Shown: positions 11,352 through 21,663 of the stretch, piece after piece | Layout of the letters: every line of letters starts with the position of its first letter | How positions within the stretch are numbered: the stretch's first letter is position 1 | Assembly (NCBI GenBank): GCA_905250025.1 | Contig: CAJNOJ010000037.1 | Coordinates: forward strand, 186,001 to 250,000 | Source: Adineta ricciae | Lineage: Eukaryota > Rotifera > Eurotatoria > Adinetida > Adinetidae | Direction: 5' to 3' | DNA: 64,000 nucleotides | Notes under the pieces: model-generated | Told to the model about the DNA's origin: nothing | Seen by the model: only the letters and a program-made list of their open reading frames with translations | Databases searched by the model: none | Made by a program: the position numbers and the translations under genes

Positions 11352-14262
11352 GTGTGTAATTCATTTTCTGCTTCTCCTATCGAAAAACATATACTTTCTC
11401 AAATGATTAATGAATGGAATTCTCGAACGTGTATATCTGATCTATGCCGTAAATGGCGTAAAGAACGCCCTGTTAATTCAAACGATTCTGGTCTACTCAT
11501 TCTTTTGTTCAATGTAGAGGGATTGAATAGTCATATTAGCGATGTTGATATACTTTTAAACGAATACAAACATAATATATGTGTTCTTACTGGTGTTGGT
11601 GCCGCATCAAGAAAGTTACCTCAATTTACTGGTTACTCAGGCTTGTCTCAAGTCGGAACGAACTCGTATGGCGGAATAGCCATTCTATATGAAAACTCAG
11701 CCAAATGTAAACTAATCGACAAAGAAGTCAATTTCATAGCAATCGAAGTTCAAACGGCTTCTGAACCGATCACTATTGGAGCTGTCTATGTTCCTCCGGG
11801 ATCACTTCCACCATTCCAATTACTCAACAAATACAGCAACAACAATTTTTATATATTTGGTGATTACAATGCGAAACATACTACGTGGAACTGTAAAGAA
11901 AACAATACGAGTGGATCACATCTACTCAACTGGATGGAAGCAACAGGCAATGAAATGATTAAACCACCAACCTCTACATCTCGACGATCTGATGCTATTA
12001 TTGATTTTGGGATTACACACGATGCGACAGAATGGAACTCAGAAGTACTGCACGAGGGGACCTCGGATCATTGGCCAATCATTTTTCAAGCACCTATAGC
12101 CACTGATAAAAATACTTTCTTTCGTCAAACTAATTGGAATCTTTTTACATTCTTTCTCTCATCTTCACACCAATATTGGTACTCACTTGTGCACAACTTC
12201 GATGCTGAAAACTTTTTCTCGCTATTTTCTTTATTTCTAAACGCATTGTACAATAGATGCAGTATCTTTAAAACCGTCGACAAATATAGAACTCCATGGC
12301 CACCTTCACTCCTACATCTAGCTCGAACTGTAAATAAAGCTAGACGTATGTACCGCAAAACTCGTTCAATTTTCTACTTACAACGATATCTACTCATGAA
12401 GGAAAACTTTATTTCGGAAAGAACTACTTATCAACAATCACTCAGAGATGCAAAAATGGTATGGATAGGTGAAGGTAATAACATATGGAAATATGTTAAA
12501 CCAGCGTTTAGACCATATGCACCTGCATTTAAAGGTCTAACTGTTAATGGTGTCAAAGAAGCTGATCCGCAAAAAATTGTAAATGTTCTTGCCGATCATT
12601 ATGAAAAACACTTTGCTAGACCAGAATTTGATCTATCAAATCCAATACATCAACGAGCAGTGGCAATCTACGAGAGTTTAACGTACATGCCTGCTTTACC
12701 TTTAGAAAAAATAAAATATGAAGAAGTCGAACGTCAATGGAGAAAATTTCTAGCAAAAAAAAATCGACAGATAGTGCTGGAACATCGGCTATTATGTTGA
12801 AAAAATTACCACTCAATTACATAACCATTCTAAGTGTACTTTTTAATAAATGCGCCACTAAAGGTGAATTTTTCGCTGCTGAAAAAATTGCTAAAATTGT
12901 TTGTTTATCGAAAGACGGAATGTTCCCAAATGAAACAAAATTAAGACCGATATCTTTACTACCAAATATTGGTAAATTATTCGAACGTATAATCCATCAT
13001 AGAATCTTGTCTTGGTGTCATAATCATAATATTGCTGTAGATGAACAAAGCGGCTTTATGCAAAGTAGACGACTTCAAACCAGAATTCTCTCGCTCGTAG
13101 AGAATCTTCGGCTAACGGTTGCAGCATGTAATAGACCTGGTCTTGTAATATTTCTTGATTTTCACTCGGCATTTGATCGCATGCGGTTTCCTGCGTTGAT
13201 AACTAATTTGAAAGATCTAGGTATGCCTCTCGATCTCTTGAAATGGGTACAGTCATGGCCTATGAATAGGTCGCTCTCAATCGCGTTTGGAAATAGTCAT
13301 TCAAGAAATATCCAAATGCATGTTGGAGCACCTCAAGGCTCTGTACTTGCTGCAACATTGTTCAGGTTGCATGTTCATTTTCTTTCTTCATTTTTCTTTG
13401 GTCTCTCTACGTATTTATTCGCAGATGATCTTGCAATTGTCTTAACAGGTTCGCTCGAAAAACGACTCTCTTTGAATATAATTGATCTTGAAACGCGAGC
13501 AAAAGAAGTAATGAAACAACCCGAACTGTTCTCAAATAATATGCTACTTCCAGTTTGCTTGTTCATAGTGCAGTCTCACCTAGCTTTCCAAAAATTAGCT
13601 ACAAACAACAAAAAATCGAATATGTCAACTGTTTTAGATATGTAGGCGTATTTATTGCAACCAAACTTGGTTGGAGTTTATTTATAAGTCATAGGATACG
13701 GACGATCAAAAAAATTTACAAAGCAATGGGTATAATTCTTCGCACGATACCGCTTAATCTTACTTCACTACGTCGAAAAGTATTTCTCGCGTTTGTTCTC
13801 CCTCACTTTTGTTGGTTCTTTTGCGCATGGTTTTATTTTACGGAAAATCAAAAAAGAATGATTGAACATGTCTTCTGCTCTGGTTTACGCATTCTTTACT
13901 CCTTAAATCGATGGGATAATTTATCCACGCTAGTAATATCTAAAGAAAAAAGTCTTCTTGACTACATTTTTTCGTACTGGTATCGCTTTTCTTCGCATCT
14001 TGAAAAAACGCCAGACGCTATCGAATATCAGCAATCATGGCAAGCTTTTCAAACAATTAAATCAAACAATAAAGAATGGTATAAAAGTATGGGATTTCGA
14101 AAAAACAGTTTCTTTCCTCGACGACTAACGGAGCGTGCTCAACATTCTCTACTTGATTGGAACCAATTTAAAAACGCACATAAAGATCAATTTCTATTCT
14201 ATAAAGAAAACACACTTTACCTGAATTGGTTTGTATATAAATATTTCTTTGAACCAGGTTAA
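11352..14262 (+). pseudogene. LINE ORF2 endonuclease-reverse transcriptase, two frame breaks
   Basis: Frame 1 (11352-12800) holds the endonuclease: LLFNVEGLNSH, GGIAILYE, GAVYVPPGS, FGDYNAKHTTWNC and TSDHWPIIF, with the catalytic Asp/Asn and His of the exonuclease-endonuclease-phosphatase fold. Frame 2 (12737-13645) holds the RT palm: LRPISLLPNIGKLFERII, VIFLDFHSAFDRM, GAPQGSVLAA and the catalytic YLFADDLAI. Frame 3 (13555-14262) holds the thumb and C-terminal part. The first break falls in a run of nine A (12755-12763), which could be a polymerase or sequencing slip. The second lies near 13545-13570. The element is therefore non-autonomous as sequenced. Confidence 0.82.
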
Positions 14263-14382
14263 TTGGGGATCTCTTTCGATTGAATAATTGTTGATAATCA
14301 AATATTTTGTTGATGTTCGAAATGAGTCGCACGGAATCGTTGGTAAAATTAACCAACAATCATAATATAAATATAAAATTAG

Positions 14383-14404
14383 ATAAATAAATAAATAAAT
14401 AAAA
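14383..14404 (+). repeat. (AAAT)n tail of the LINE
   Basis: Five tandem AAAT units after AATTAG, the simple-repeat 3' tail typical of several non-LTR clades. It marks the 3' boundary of the element. Confidence 0.7.
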
Positions 14405-14895
14405 GCAAAATATCATAAATTACCATCGAATGACGATAACTCGCTATATAATTATAGTAATACTTCATTACCATTCATTAATAAGATTCATATAACTAAA
14501 AGTATCCCTCGCTACATATACTGTCGCTCAACAGGAGATTGGTAGATCGAAATCGAATCAAATTATAAAAATATATGACTGAATATACACGTTCGACCTT
14601 TCTCCATTCATTAATAGATGTCTCTTGTATGTGTACATCTTTACATTCTAGTCATGAAAACATTTTTTTTCTGCTCCTTCTCTCTTGTATTATAAATCAT
14701 ATGCATACATATCTTATTTATTACAGTCAAATCTATCCTCTCACAGTACGTGTAAAACATGATGTACGAACAATTCTTACTTCTTTTGTCCTTTTTATTT
14801 TCTTCTTGTGAACCTATAATGGCACAATAAATTGTATTTAAAGAAATAAAAAAAACACATGTATATTTCTTTCAGTTGAACAAAAAAACGGAACG
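14405..14895. other. Intergenic stretch between LINE and ARP6
   Basis: No recognisable coding sequence. An open frame at 14575-14811 is low-complexity and hydrophobic without homology. A splice-acceptor-like TATATTTCTTTCAG ends at about 14875, 21 bases before the ARP6 start. Confidence 0.4.
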
Positions 14896-16727
14896 ATGGC
14901 AACTAAGCCAGTCTTTGTTGTTGATAATGGAGCTTCTATGTTCAAATCCAGAATGAATAACAATGAAGACATCAAGTTTGTTAGATATATCTTATACATG
15001 ACAACTATTGATTTGAATAAATATGTAGAATTGCTCCTAATTGTATCATGAAATCGAAATTTTATCCTCGTCGTACGTTCATTGCCGATCAAATTGACAA
15101 TGAATGTCCGAATAAGACAAGTCTTTACTATCAATTACCATTTCAAAAGGTGAACGAAATAATCGAAATGAAATCTTAGTAAAAACGTTCTTCTTCTTTT
15201 CCTTCAGGGTTATTTAGTCGACTGGAATATTGAAAAGCAAGTTTGGGATCATCTATTTGGCAAAGTAATTCTAATTTGTCACTGTTTATTTTCCAATTTT
15301 TCCATAATTCGTCTTAGGTGTCATTTAAATCCACTGGACTATTAATGACAGAGCCATACATGAACTTGAACTTCATTCGCGAAACAATGGATCAAATCTG
15401 TTTCGAAGAATATGAAGTGGCATCGTTTGCACGATATGATCGTATGCTATGATCTTCACCCAACTCGTTTCTGAAGATTATTTTCTTTATTTTAGCGGCC
15501 ACTTTAAGTGCATACCAATACGAATGTGACACCAAATCCAACTATGTGCTAGTCGTCGATTCGGGCTTTTCGTTTACGCATATCGTTCCATACTATCAAG
15601 GAAGAAAGATTCTTGATGGAATGATCAGGTATAAGATATTCGTCTAGCATACGATGTATGTTTACTTGTTTTTCATAGAATCGATGTTGGAGGAAAACTG
15701 TTAACAAATCAATTGAAGAATGTCATCTCTTATCGGTGAGAGCACGAAGCACTGATTAAAGGAAAAACTATTCTCTCAAATGCATAGGCAATTGTTAGTA
15801 ATGAATGAAACGTATATTATCAACGAACTCAAGGAAAATGTTTGCTTTGTTTCTCTGGATTTTCAAGATGATATGAAAAAGGCGCGGTAAAATTGTGTTT
15901 TAATCATGTAATAAAGCACATCGTTTGACACGTTCTCTCAGTTTACCACTGTCTGAAAATCCATATGCGCTCGACTACGTACTGCCGGATTACAATGAGA
16001 TTAAACAAGGCTATACACAAGCTCCGTCATCGTCATCAGTCTCTATTAGTAACAATGTAGATACTTCGAAAAAGAATACTAAACAACAGCAACAGGTGAA
16101 GAGAATAGAAGGTTTCGGGATTTTTGATTGAGGTTTCTTGTGTGATTAGGTTGTGCGAATGAATGTCGAACGTTTTACTATTCCAGAAATACTCTTTCGA
16201 CCATCGATGATCGGAATTGATCAAGCAGGAATTGCAGAATCGATTTACAATTCTGTTGAAGAATTACCTGAACGTAAGACGAAACAAAACAAACGAATTT
16301 CACAAGAGATATGCCGGAATTTCATTTAGATATTCGACCGAGTTTATACAACAATATCTTACTCATCGGTGGAAATTGCTTATTTCCTAATTTCAAACAA
16401 CGTTTGTAAGTTTAGCAGATATGTGTCAAACTAATATGCTCAAAAACGTCTTGTTTTTTCTTTCAGAGAAAATGAACTACGTTCGATGGTGAAAGATGAC
16501 TATCCAATTCGGATCACTTTACCCGAAGAGTAAACGTTTATTTTGTGTTTTTATGTATGGATACAACTGTCTACTGTTTCTTTCTCTTTAGCCCAATAAC
16601 GTACGCCTTAAATGCAGGTGTTACTCTAACAAATTCCTCGGACTACGCGAATTATTGTGTAACTAAGCGTGAATACGATGAAAATGGTGTTGCGATTTGT
16701 CATCAGAAATTTGCAGAGAACTATTAA
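14896..16727 (+). CDS. ACTR6: Actin-related protein 6
   Basis: Nuclear actin-related protein, a subunit of the SWR1/SRCAP remodeller that deposits histone H2A.Z. The start MATKPVFVVDNGASMFKSRM is followed, across many small introns, by APNCIMKSKF, TFIADQIDNE, LPFQKGYLVDWNIEKQVWDH, TEPYMNLNFIRETMDQICFE, VVDSGFSFTHIVPYYQGRKI, IRIDVGGKLLTNQLKNVISY, ALDYVLPDYNEIKQGY, RFTIPEILFRPSMIGIDQAG, ILLIGGNCLFPNFKQRL and PEDPITYALNAGVTL. All align with animal ARP6, including LPFQKGYLV and ISYRQL that separate ARP6 from conventional actin. The insert between GYTQAP and QQQQ is Ser/Gln-rich. The stop is TAA at 16725-16727; a GT repeat then directly abuts the AATAAA signal at 16771. Confidence 0.95.
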
Positions 16728-16754
16728 ATAGAAAATGCGATTGATGTACTATTT

Positions 16755-16776
16755 TGTGTGTGTGTGTGTGAATAAA
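16755..16776 (+). repeat. (GT)n microsatellite adjoining a poly(A) signal
   Basis: Eight GT units (16755-16770) run straight into AATAAA (16771-16776), the probable polyadenylation signal of ARP6. Confidence 0.6.
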
Positions 16777-16967
16777 TCTTCTGGTCAGATAAAGTGTTCG
16801 AATTGAGATCAAACGAAGGAAGAAAAAAGGTGAATGTTTATCGTTATATTATCTTATTTATTCTTGTCGACTCAAAACAAGTTTTGAATAGAGATGATAA
16901 TGAAAACAAGTATAAATTTGTTGAGTCGATGAATGTATACCATTCCGAACGATAATTGCTGTATTGT

Positions 16968-17518
16968 TTAAATTCGTGAAGGGTAGAGCATCTAAAGGAG
17001 AAAAGTAAAGATCGTTACGATATTCAAAGAGGAAATTAGGCAACATACAACACGAATTCGTCGTCCGAGAGCTTTGGGTGGTAAATTGCGACGGAATTTG
17101 GCTCGTACGGCACCGCTTTTACCATGTGCTCGGGTAACTTTGCCCCACATAATACGAACACGGTTTAAACGTTTTTGGCCAGGTACTAAAGTCTTGCTGG
17201 AAAGAGACAAATACAATATTTATTATGATATGGTTTCTGGACATGAAAGCCCTACTTTTTAGCCTTGTATACATAGGCACAACGTTTACCTAAATAAAAG
17301 TTTGTTTCACGTCGAGTATTGACACCGTCTAATTTAAGTAAAGCGGTATTTTCGTGTTGATTACGTTTACCACGTCGAAAACCAGTAAATACTGCTTTGA
17401 CATAGAGACTACATCAATCGAAGTATACTGTAGAAAGAAATTCTGAGCAAAATAGAACTTACCGGCCCTTTTTGATGTAAGAACCCTGAGGTTTTTCAAC
17501 TTTTTTTGACGATGTCAT
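16968..17518 (-). CDS. RPL35A: 60S ribosomal protein L35a (eL33)
   Basis: Large-subunit ribosomal protein. Starting at 17518: [19 protein letters not shown], intron, then [40 protein letters not shown] and AYVYKAK, intron, [45 protein letters not shown], then a final intron and a last exon of only 24 bases (16968-16991) encoding MLYPSRI. That C-terminus is identical to the vertebrate one and fixes the last splice, which a simple open-frame reading would miss. An acceptor-like GATTTTAG stands 25 bases upstream of the ATG. The N-terminal extension (about 15 residues, Lys-rich) is longer than in vertebrates. It is divergent from the gene at 17973. Confidence 0.96.
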
Positions 17519-17972
17519 TGTTTGATCGGTAATCAAATCTAAAATCGAAATGAAATTTTCGTTTGAGATCAAATATAAACCGACGAGAGGACTGATTTTC
17601 TTGTCTCCATTTAATAAAATAAAATAAATAAAACAAACAATCAATCTGATTGGCCAAACACAAACCATTACTCATGGAGTTTTCAGAAACAAGAATACCG
17701 TCTCCGGGCTACTTCGGTCATTTTAATTCGAAATTAAATGAATATTTAAGAATATTTTATTATTATTTGTACAATAAAACATTCATTCTTCGAATTCGAT
17801 TCGTCGGTCAACTGACCAATCGGGACGTTGACTCACCTTTATTCAGCAGAATTTCGTTTATGCGCGAATTGAAACTGTTTGAAGGAGAATCGATTGTTTG
17901 AAAAACGATGATGAGATGATCTAACTCATCGTTGCATTCTCGATTCATCGATAATCTGTTTCAGATAAAAGA
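17519..17972. other. Bidirectional promoter region of RPL35A and the 17973 gene
   Basis: About 450 bases between divergent starts. An open frame at 17650-17901 is not supported by any recognisable motif. Splice-acceptor-like sequences flank both ends (GATTTTAG for RPL35A, AATCTGTTTCAG at 17953-17964 for the plus-strand gene). Confidence 0.4.
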
Positions 17973-18598
17973 ATGTCCTCACAAAATGAATGTTTCTCTC
18001 AACAAACTGCATTCCATACTGCTGGTAGTAACAAAGTAAAATCATTCGATTGCACTTCTCAGTTTCGTACACATTTCCATCTTGTACTTCGTAGCCTATA
18101 GAAGTTAAACAACAATCACTAGCCCGTGTCGCTCAAATTATGGGTGCAGTTGGTCAAGAAGCTGAAAAGACTAGTTCTAATGATTACGAAAATGAATTCG
18201 AGGGTGATGAAGTTGATGATGATCTTGTATTTAGCACTGTTCCTCAACGAGCATCAAATCCAACAACGACACAGATACATTTTGATGAGATCGATGATGA
18301 TGAAATGCGTCGTTTTGCTGAGTCATTTGAACAAGAACAAAAGGACACAAAAATGAATGACAACGATCGCATTCGTAATCAGGATGAAGACGATCAACTT
18401 TGTGAAGATTACGCAAAAATGCAAACGCCCACGAAATCGTTACGTATCGAAAATAAGAAGAGAAAGGAACCGTGCATTGAAGATCTCGATGCACTCTTGA
18501 ACGATGATGGCGACGATGATGATGTTCATGAAGGAAAGCATCGAGAGAATCTCATGGAACACGAGCAAATGTCACCGGTGTTTAAAAAGAAATTATAA
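17973..18598 (+). CDS. Acidic protein of unknown function
   Basis: Not recognised. Exon 1 starts MSSQNECFSQQTAFHTA at 17973 and splices (G|GTAGTAAC..CCTATAG) in frame to EVKQQSLARVAQIMGAVG; without this intron the open frame would begin at 18140. The product is about 180 aa, very acidic (EFEGDEVDDDLVF, DEIDDDEMRRFAESFEQE, LLNDDGDDDDVHE), with short basic patches (NKKRKE, VFKKKL at the end) that could act as nuclear localisation signals. No transmembrane segment or signal peptide. Its promoter is shared with RPL35A. A nuclear or chromatin-related protein is a guess only. Confidence 0.65.
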
Positions 18599-19587
18599 AT
18601 TTATTAATTTTATCATCGACAAATATCTCCCTTTCTTTTTGTGCAATTTCTTATAAATGACTTTTAATAAAATTGAAATATCACAAAGAGATTTTTTAAG
18701 TCTATATCATCAGATCGAGCAGCACCTTCTCCGAAATTTTCTGGATTATCAATAAAAGGTCATCGCGACTAGATTACTACTCCATCATCATCATCATCAT
18801 CATATTAAAATGTAAGGCGATGTGTTCATAATAGAATTTGACTTTTGACAATCCGTCATATGACGGCAACATAGAACCCCTTAAACCCTCTAACTAAGTC
18901 GACAAAATTTTACGAACTCAATTCGCCTCGGCCGCCTAAACGAGTTCTGCATGATGCATTTTGTTTTGTACTCCGTCAGCAGAACACACACTGACATTTT
19001 CATGTCTCAAAGAACTGGCGTACTGAAATATTCGGCGTCAACCAGTACAATAAGACTTCCTATTCACTGTAACAAAGTCAATTACGAATATGACAGACTG
19101 TTTTTCGTATACATGAAAGATGAACACGTATTTTCAAATATGTATGAATAAAACTGGCGTAATCATTGACGTCAATTCTATTTTAAGTTGATTCATAAAA
19201 CTTTGAAAGATAATACTTACCGTATTTTAATTTCCAAATGGATATGCTAACAGCAGAAGATTTATCTTCTTTGGATTTATGAAGCAAATTTCAGTAAATC
19301 ATTACTAATTGATACAAAGTTTAACTTTGTTTGAAATTTTTTGCCAAATATATCAAGAAGAATCCAATTAGTCAAATTAGAGTTAGACAATCTTGCTCTC
19401 ATTAGGTCAATTAGTTATTGTCAAGAATCATTGAGCAAAATCTTTTTTAGTAAAAAAAAATCCTCTCGTCATTAGGATTTTCATTGTCCTGAAGAACTGA
19501 TGCATCTGCAACGAACGTCGGAGCATTTACTATATATATATATATGTATGGTAGGATCTCTTTACACTGAAAGCATATCTCAGGAAA
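18599..19587. other. Intergenic stretch with small inverted repeats
   Basis: Contains a (TCA)n run at about 18783-18803, two short perfect hairpins (AGAAGAT/TT/ATCTTCT at 19255-19270 and ACAAAGT/TTA/ACTTTGT near 19314) and a TATA run at 19531-19545 before the GPCR. The open frame at 18951-19151 has no recognisable content. Confidence 0.45.
19531..19545 (+). promoter_or_regulatory. TATA-box-like run upstream of the GPCR
   Basis: TATATATATATATAT run 43 bases before the start codon at 19588. An acceptor-like CATATCTCAG lies between them. Position and form match the run before the 7334 gene. Confidence 0.4.
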
Positions 19588-20535
19588 ATGAGCAGCAGTA
19601 ACACACAGTCGACAGTTGATTATTTGAATTACATCACACGAGAATTAAATCGTTATATACCATTAACATTTCTAGTCCTTGGAACAATTGGTAACGTATT
19701 GAATCTCCTAGTATTTACCCGAGCGGCACTCCGAAAAAATCCTTGTTCGCTCTATTTCATCAGTGGTAGTATTATTAACTTCTTTTCTCTTTATATTGGT
19801 TTAATAACACCTTTTCTCGGATTGTACAATCTCGATCCAACCCAATTCAATCCAATTTTATGTAAATTTCGATTCTATCTTCGATATTCAACCATTACAC
19901 TTTCAACCTGGTTCATCCTTTTGGCATGTATCGATCGATACTTATCAACATCCGTTCATGTTCACATACGTGCCTGGAGTTCTTTACGTTTTGCTAAACG
20001 TCTCATCGTCCTATCAACGCTGATTGCATTTACTTTTCCTTATACTCAAGCATTCTATTGTTATAATATCAGTTCGCGTGGAGTTTGTATACAGATCGAT
20101 ACAAAATGCAAATCATTAAATGACATCATTTTACTTTGTTGCAATTCGGGTCTACCACCGATTTTCATGGCTCTTATAAGTATTTTAACCATAAAAAATG
20201 TTAAACATACACAAAACCTTGTTACTGCGCGCCGTCGAGATTCCCAATTGATACGAATATTACTCATACAAGTATCTGTTCTGATTTTATTCTCTATACC
20301 AGTCACTATGCAAAAGCTGTACAGCACTGCAACTGCTTATATGATGAAAAGTACTTTGACGACTGCTATCGATAGTCTTCTCAATCAAATCTCGATTGAA
20401 ATCTCGTATATCAGTAATAGTATTACTTTCTATATTTATTCATTAACAAGTAAAAAATATCGTAAGGAAGTGCGTCAACTGCTGCTATTGCCGCATCGAG
20501 AGAAACGAACGAATACTGTTCATCCTGGCGAATGA
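19588..20535 (+). CDS. Rhodopsin-class G-protein-coupled receptor, intronless
   Basis: A 315-aa seven-transmembrane receptor in one uninterrupted exon, unlike its intron-rich neighbours. TM1 has LGTIGNVLNLLVF (conserved GN). TM2 covers YFISGSIINFFSLYIGLI. A Cys before TM3 (NPILCKF) could pair with a Cys in extracellular loop 2. TM3 ends LLACIDRYLST (DRY motif). TM5 is around IFMALISILTI. TM6 has LILFSIPVTMQ (Pro kept, the usual Trp missing). TM7 has ISNSITFYIYSL, where NPxxY has become NSxxFY, followed by a basic helix 8 (SKKYRKEV). Short N-terminus and tail. It resembles the peptide/FMRFamide-like orphan receptors that are expanded in rotifers; the ligand is unknown. Confidence 0.88.
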   Translation: MSSSNTQSTVDYLNYITRELNRYIPLTFLVLGTIGNVLNLLVFTRAALRKNPCSLYFISGSIINFFSLYIGLITPFLGLYNLDPTQFNPILCKFRFYLRYSTITLSTWFILLACIDRYLSTSVHVHIRAWSSLRFAKRLIVLSTLIAFTFPYTQAFYCYNISSRGVCIQIDTKCKSLNDIILLCCNSGLPPIFMALISILTIKNVKHTQNLVTARRRDSQLIRILLIQVSVLILFSIPVTMQKLYSTATAYMMKSTLTTAIDSLLNQISIEISYISNSITFYIYSLTSKKYRKEVRQLLLLPHREKRTNTVHPGE

Positions 20536-21663
20536 CCATGCTGTATGGAAATTAAAACTAATATTTTGTATTAGTCTTCATTGTGAAATAGAAGCAAACC
20601 TTTTTTGTCATTCATCCTAATATTGACTGATCGTTTTGTATTTTAACCTTGAAAATATCGGATATTTCAATTTTTCCTCAAGTGCAATCGAATTGAAAAT
20701 AAAGAAATGTGTTTCGCAGCAGCAGCGGCACTAGCGAACGAATACTTATAGTGTAGGTAATGAATAGTGTGATTACGTCACGTACAGACTATGGCTGTCA
20801 ATTGATCAGAATGAGAAAGAAAGAAAAGACGGGTTGGTTGAGAATTAAGTTTTCTCTTTCGCTCTTATTCATTTATGTGAACATATAATGTGAAGAAAAA
20901 AAGTTGACGAGTATGGAGACTGCTGTCAGAGAAAAAAAATGAAACTATCAGACAGCACACATCCAATACGTAAGTAATACAAATCAAATTACGATCAAGT
21001 CTGATATGATTCATCTGTTACTCTGAAGAACTAATTGAGTATTTTCTCTGATTTAGTCTGAAAAAACATTTGTCGATTTTCTCTTCACAATGGTAGAATT
21101 TGAAGCGATTGCCGCTAGCAAAACAACTTGAAATAATAATTCTCCATGTGTGAATACTAGTAGCTACGTAGACGTTCTTTCGCCTGTTGTTAAGATTGTG
21201 ACGAAAGAGAAAAAAAAACAGTGCAATTGTATGCTTTCAAAAGTGCATTAGAAACTGCTTGACATTGATCGTTTTCTCCGCTGTTATCGTAGGTGGGGTT
21301 CGAAGGAAAATAGAAACTTTTTTAGAGAAGTTAGTCAAAACATCCAAATAAAAGCTTTAGCAATCCTCTAATGAAATAGGAAGCAGTTCACAAAGTGAAT
21401 ATTTATTGAAAAAGAGTAATGTTGAATTTGCTTTGTTTTCGCCAACATGCTTTTTCTCTCTTCTCTTAACTTACCTGTTTGACGTTGAGTTTTTTAAGAT
21501 TCGTTGGTATCCTTTACACTTAATAAGCGAAACTGAATACAAAGACAACATATATTTCTATTTCGACTATACCACCGAACTTCCTTTCCTTTCGTAGAAG
21601 CTCACATTCGATGTTGTCGTATTTTTATTCAGATTAAACATCTTACATCTTTTGTTGTTCTGT
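20536..21663. other. Intergenic stretch of 1.1 kb, no gene recognised
   Basis: Non-coding by inspection on both strands. AATAAA about 20699 probably ends the GPCR transcript. An acceptor-like GTATTTTTATTCAG ends at about 21632, 31 bases before the flippase start. Confidence 0.4.

Larger units (their letters stand above)
10557..14404 (+). mobile_element. Non-LTR retrotransposon (APE-type LINE), inactive copy
   Basis: Two-ORF LINE in the same orientation as its neighbours. ORF1 (10602-11312) is Gln-rich with a coiled coil. ORF2 (11352-14262) encodes an apurinic-type endonuclease followed by a reverse transcriptase, without RNase H, LTRs or integrase. The 3' end is an (AAAT)n tail at 14383-14404, preceded by a GTTGGT..ACCAAC hairpin (14339-14357). 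ORF1 has no in-frame ATG at its 5' end and ORF2 carries two frame breaks, so this copy looks dead and perhaps 5' truncated. No target-site duplication could be found by eye, so the 5' boundary is uncertain. Bdelloid LINEs such as Hebe are the natural comparison; the clade is not assigned. Confidence 0.85.

Noticed and set aside
18783..18803. (TCA)n run as a possible His- or Ser-coding exon
   Set aside because: No open frame of useful length around it; treated as a microsatellite.
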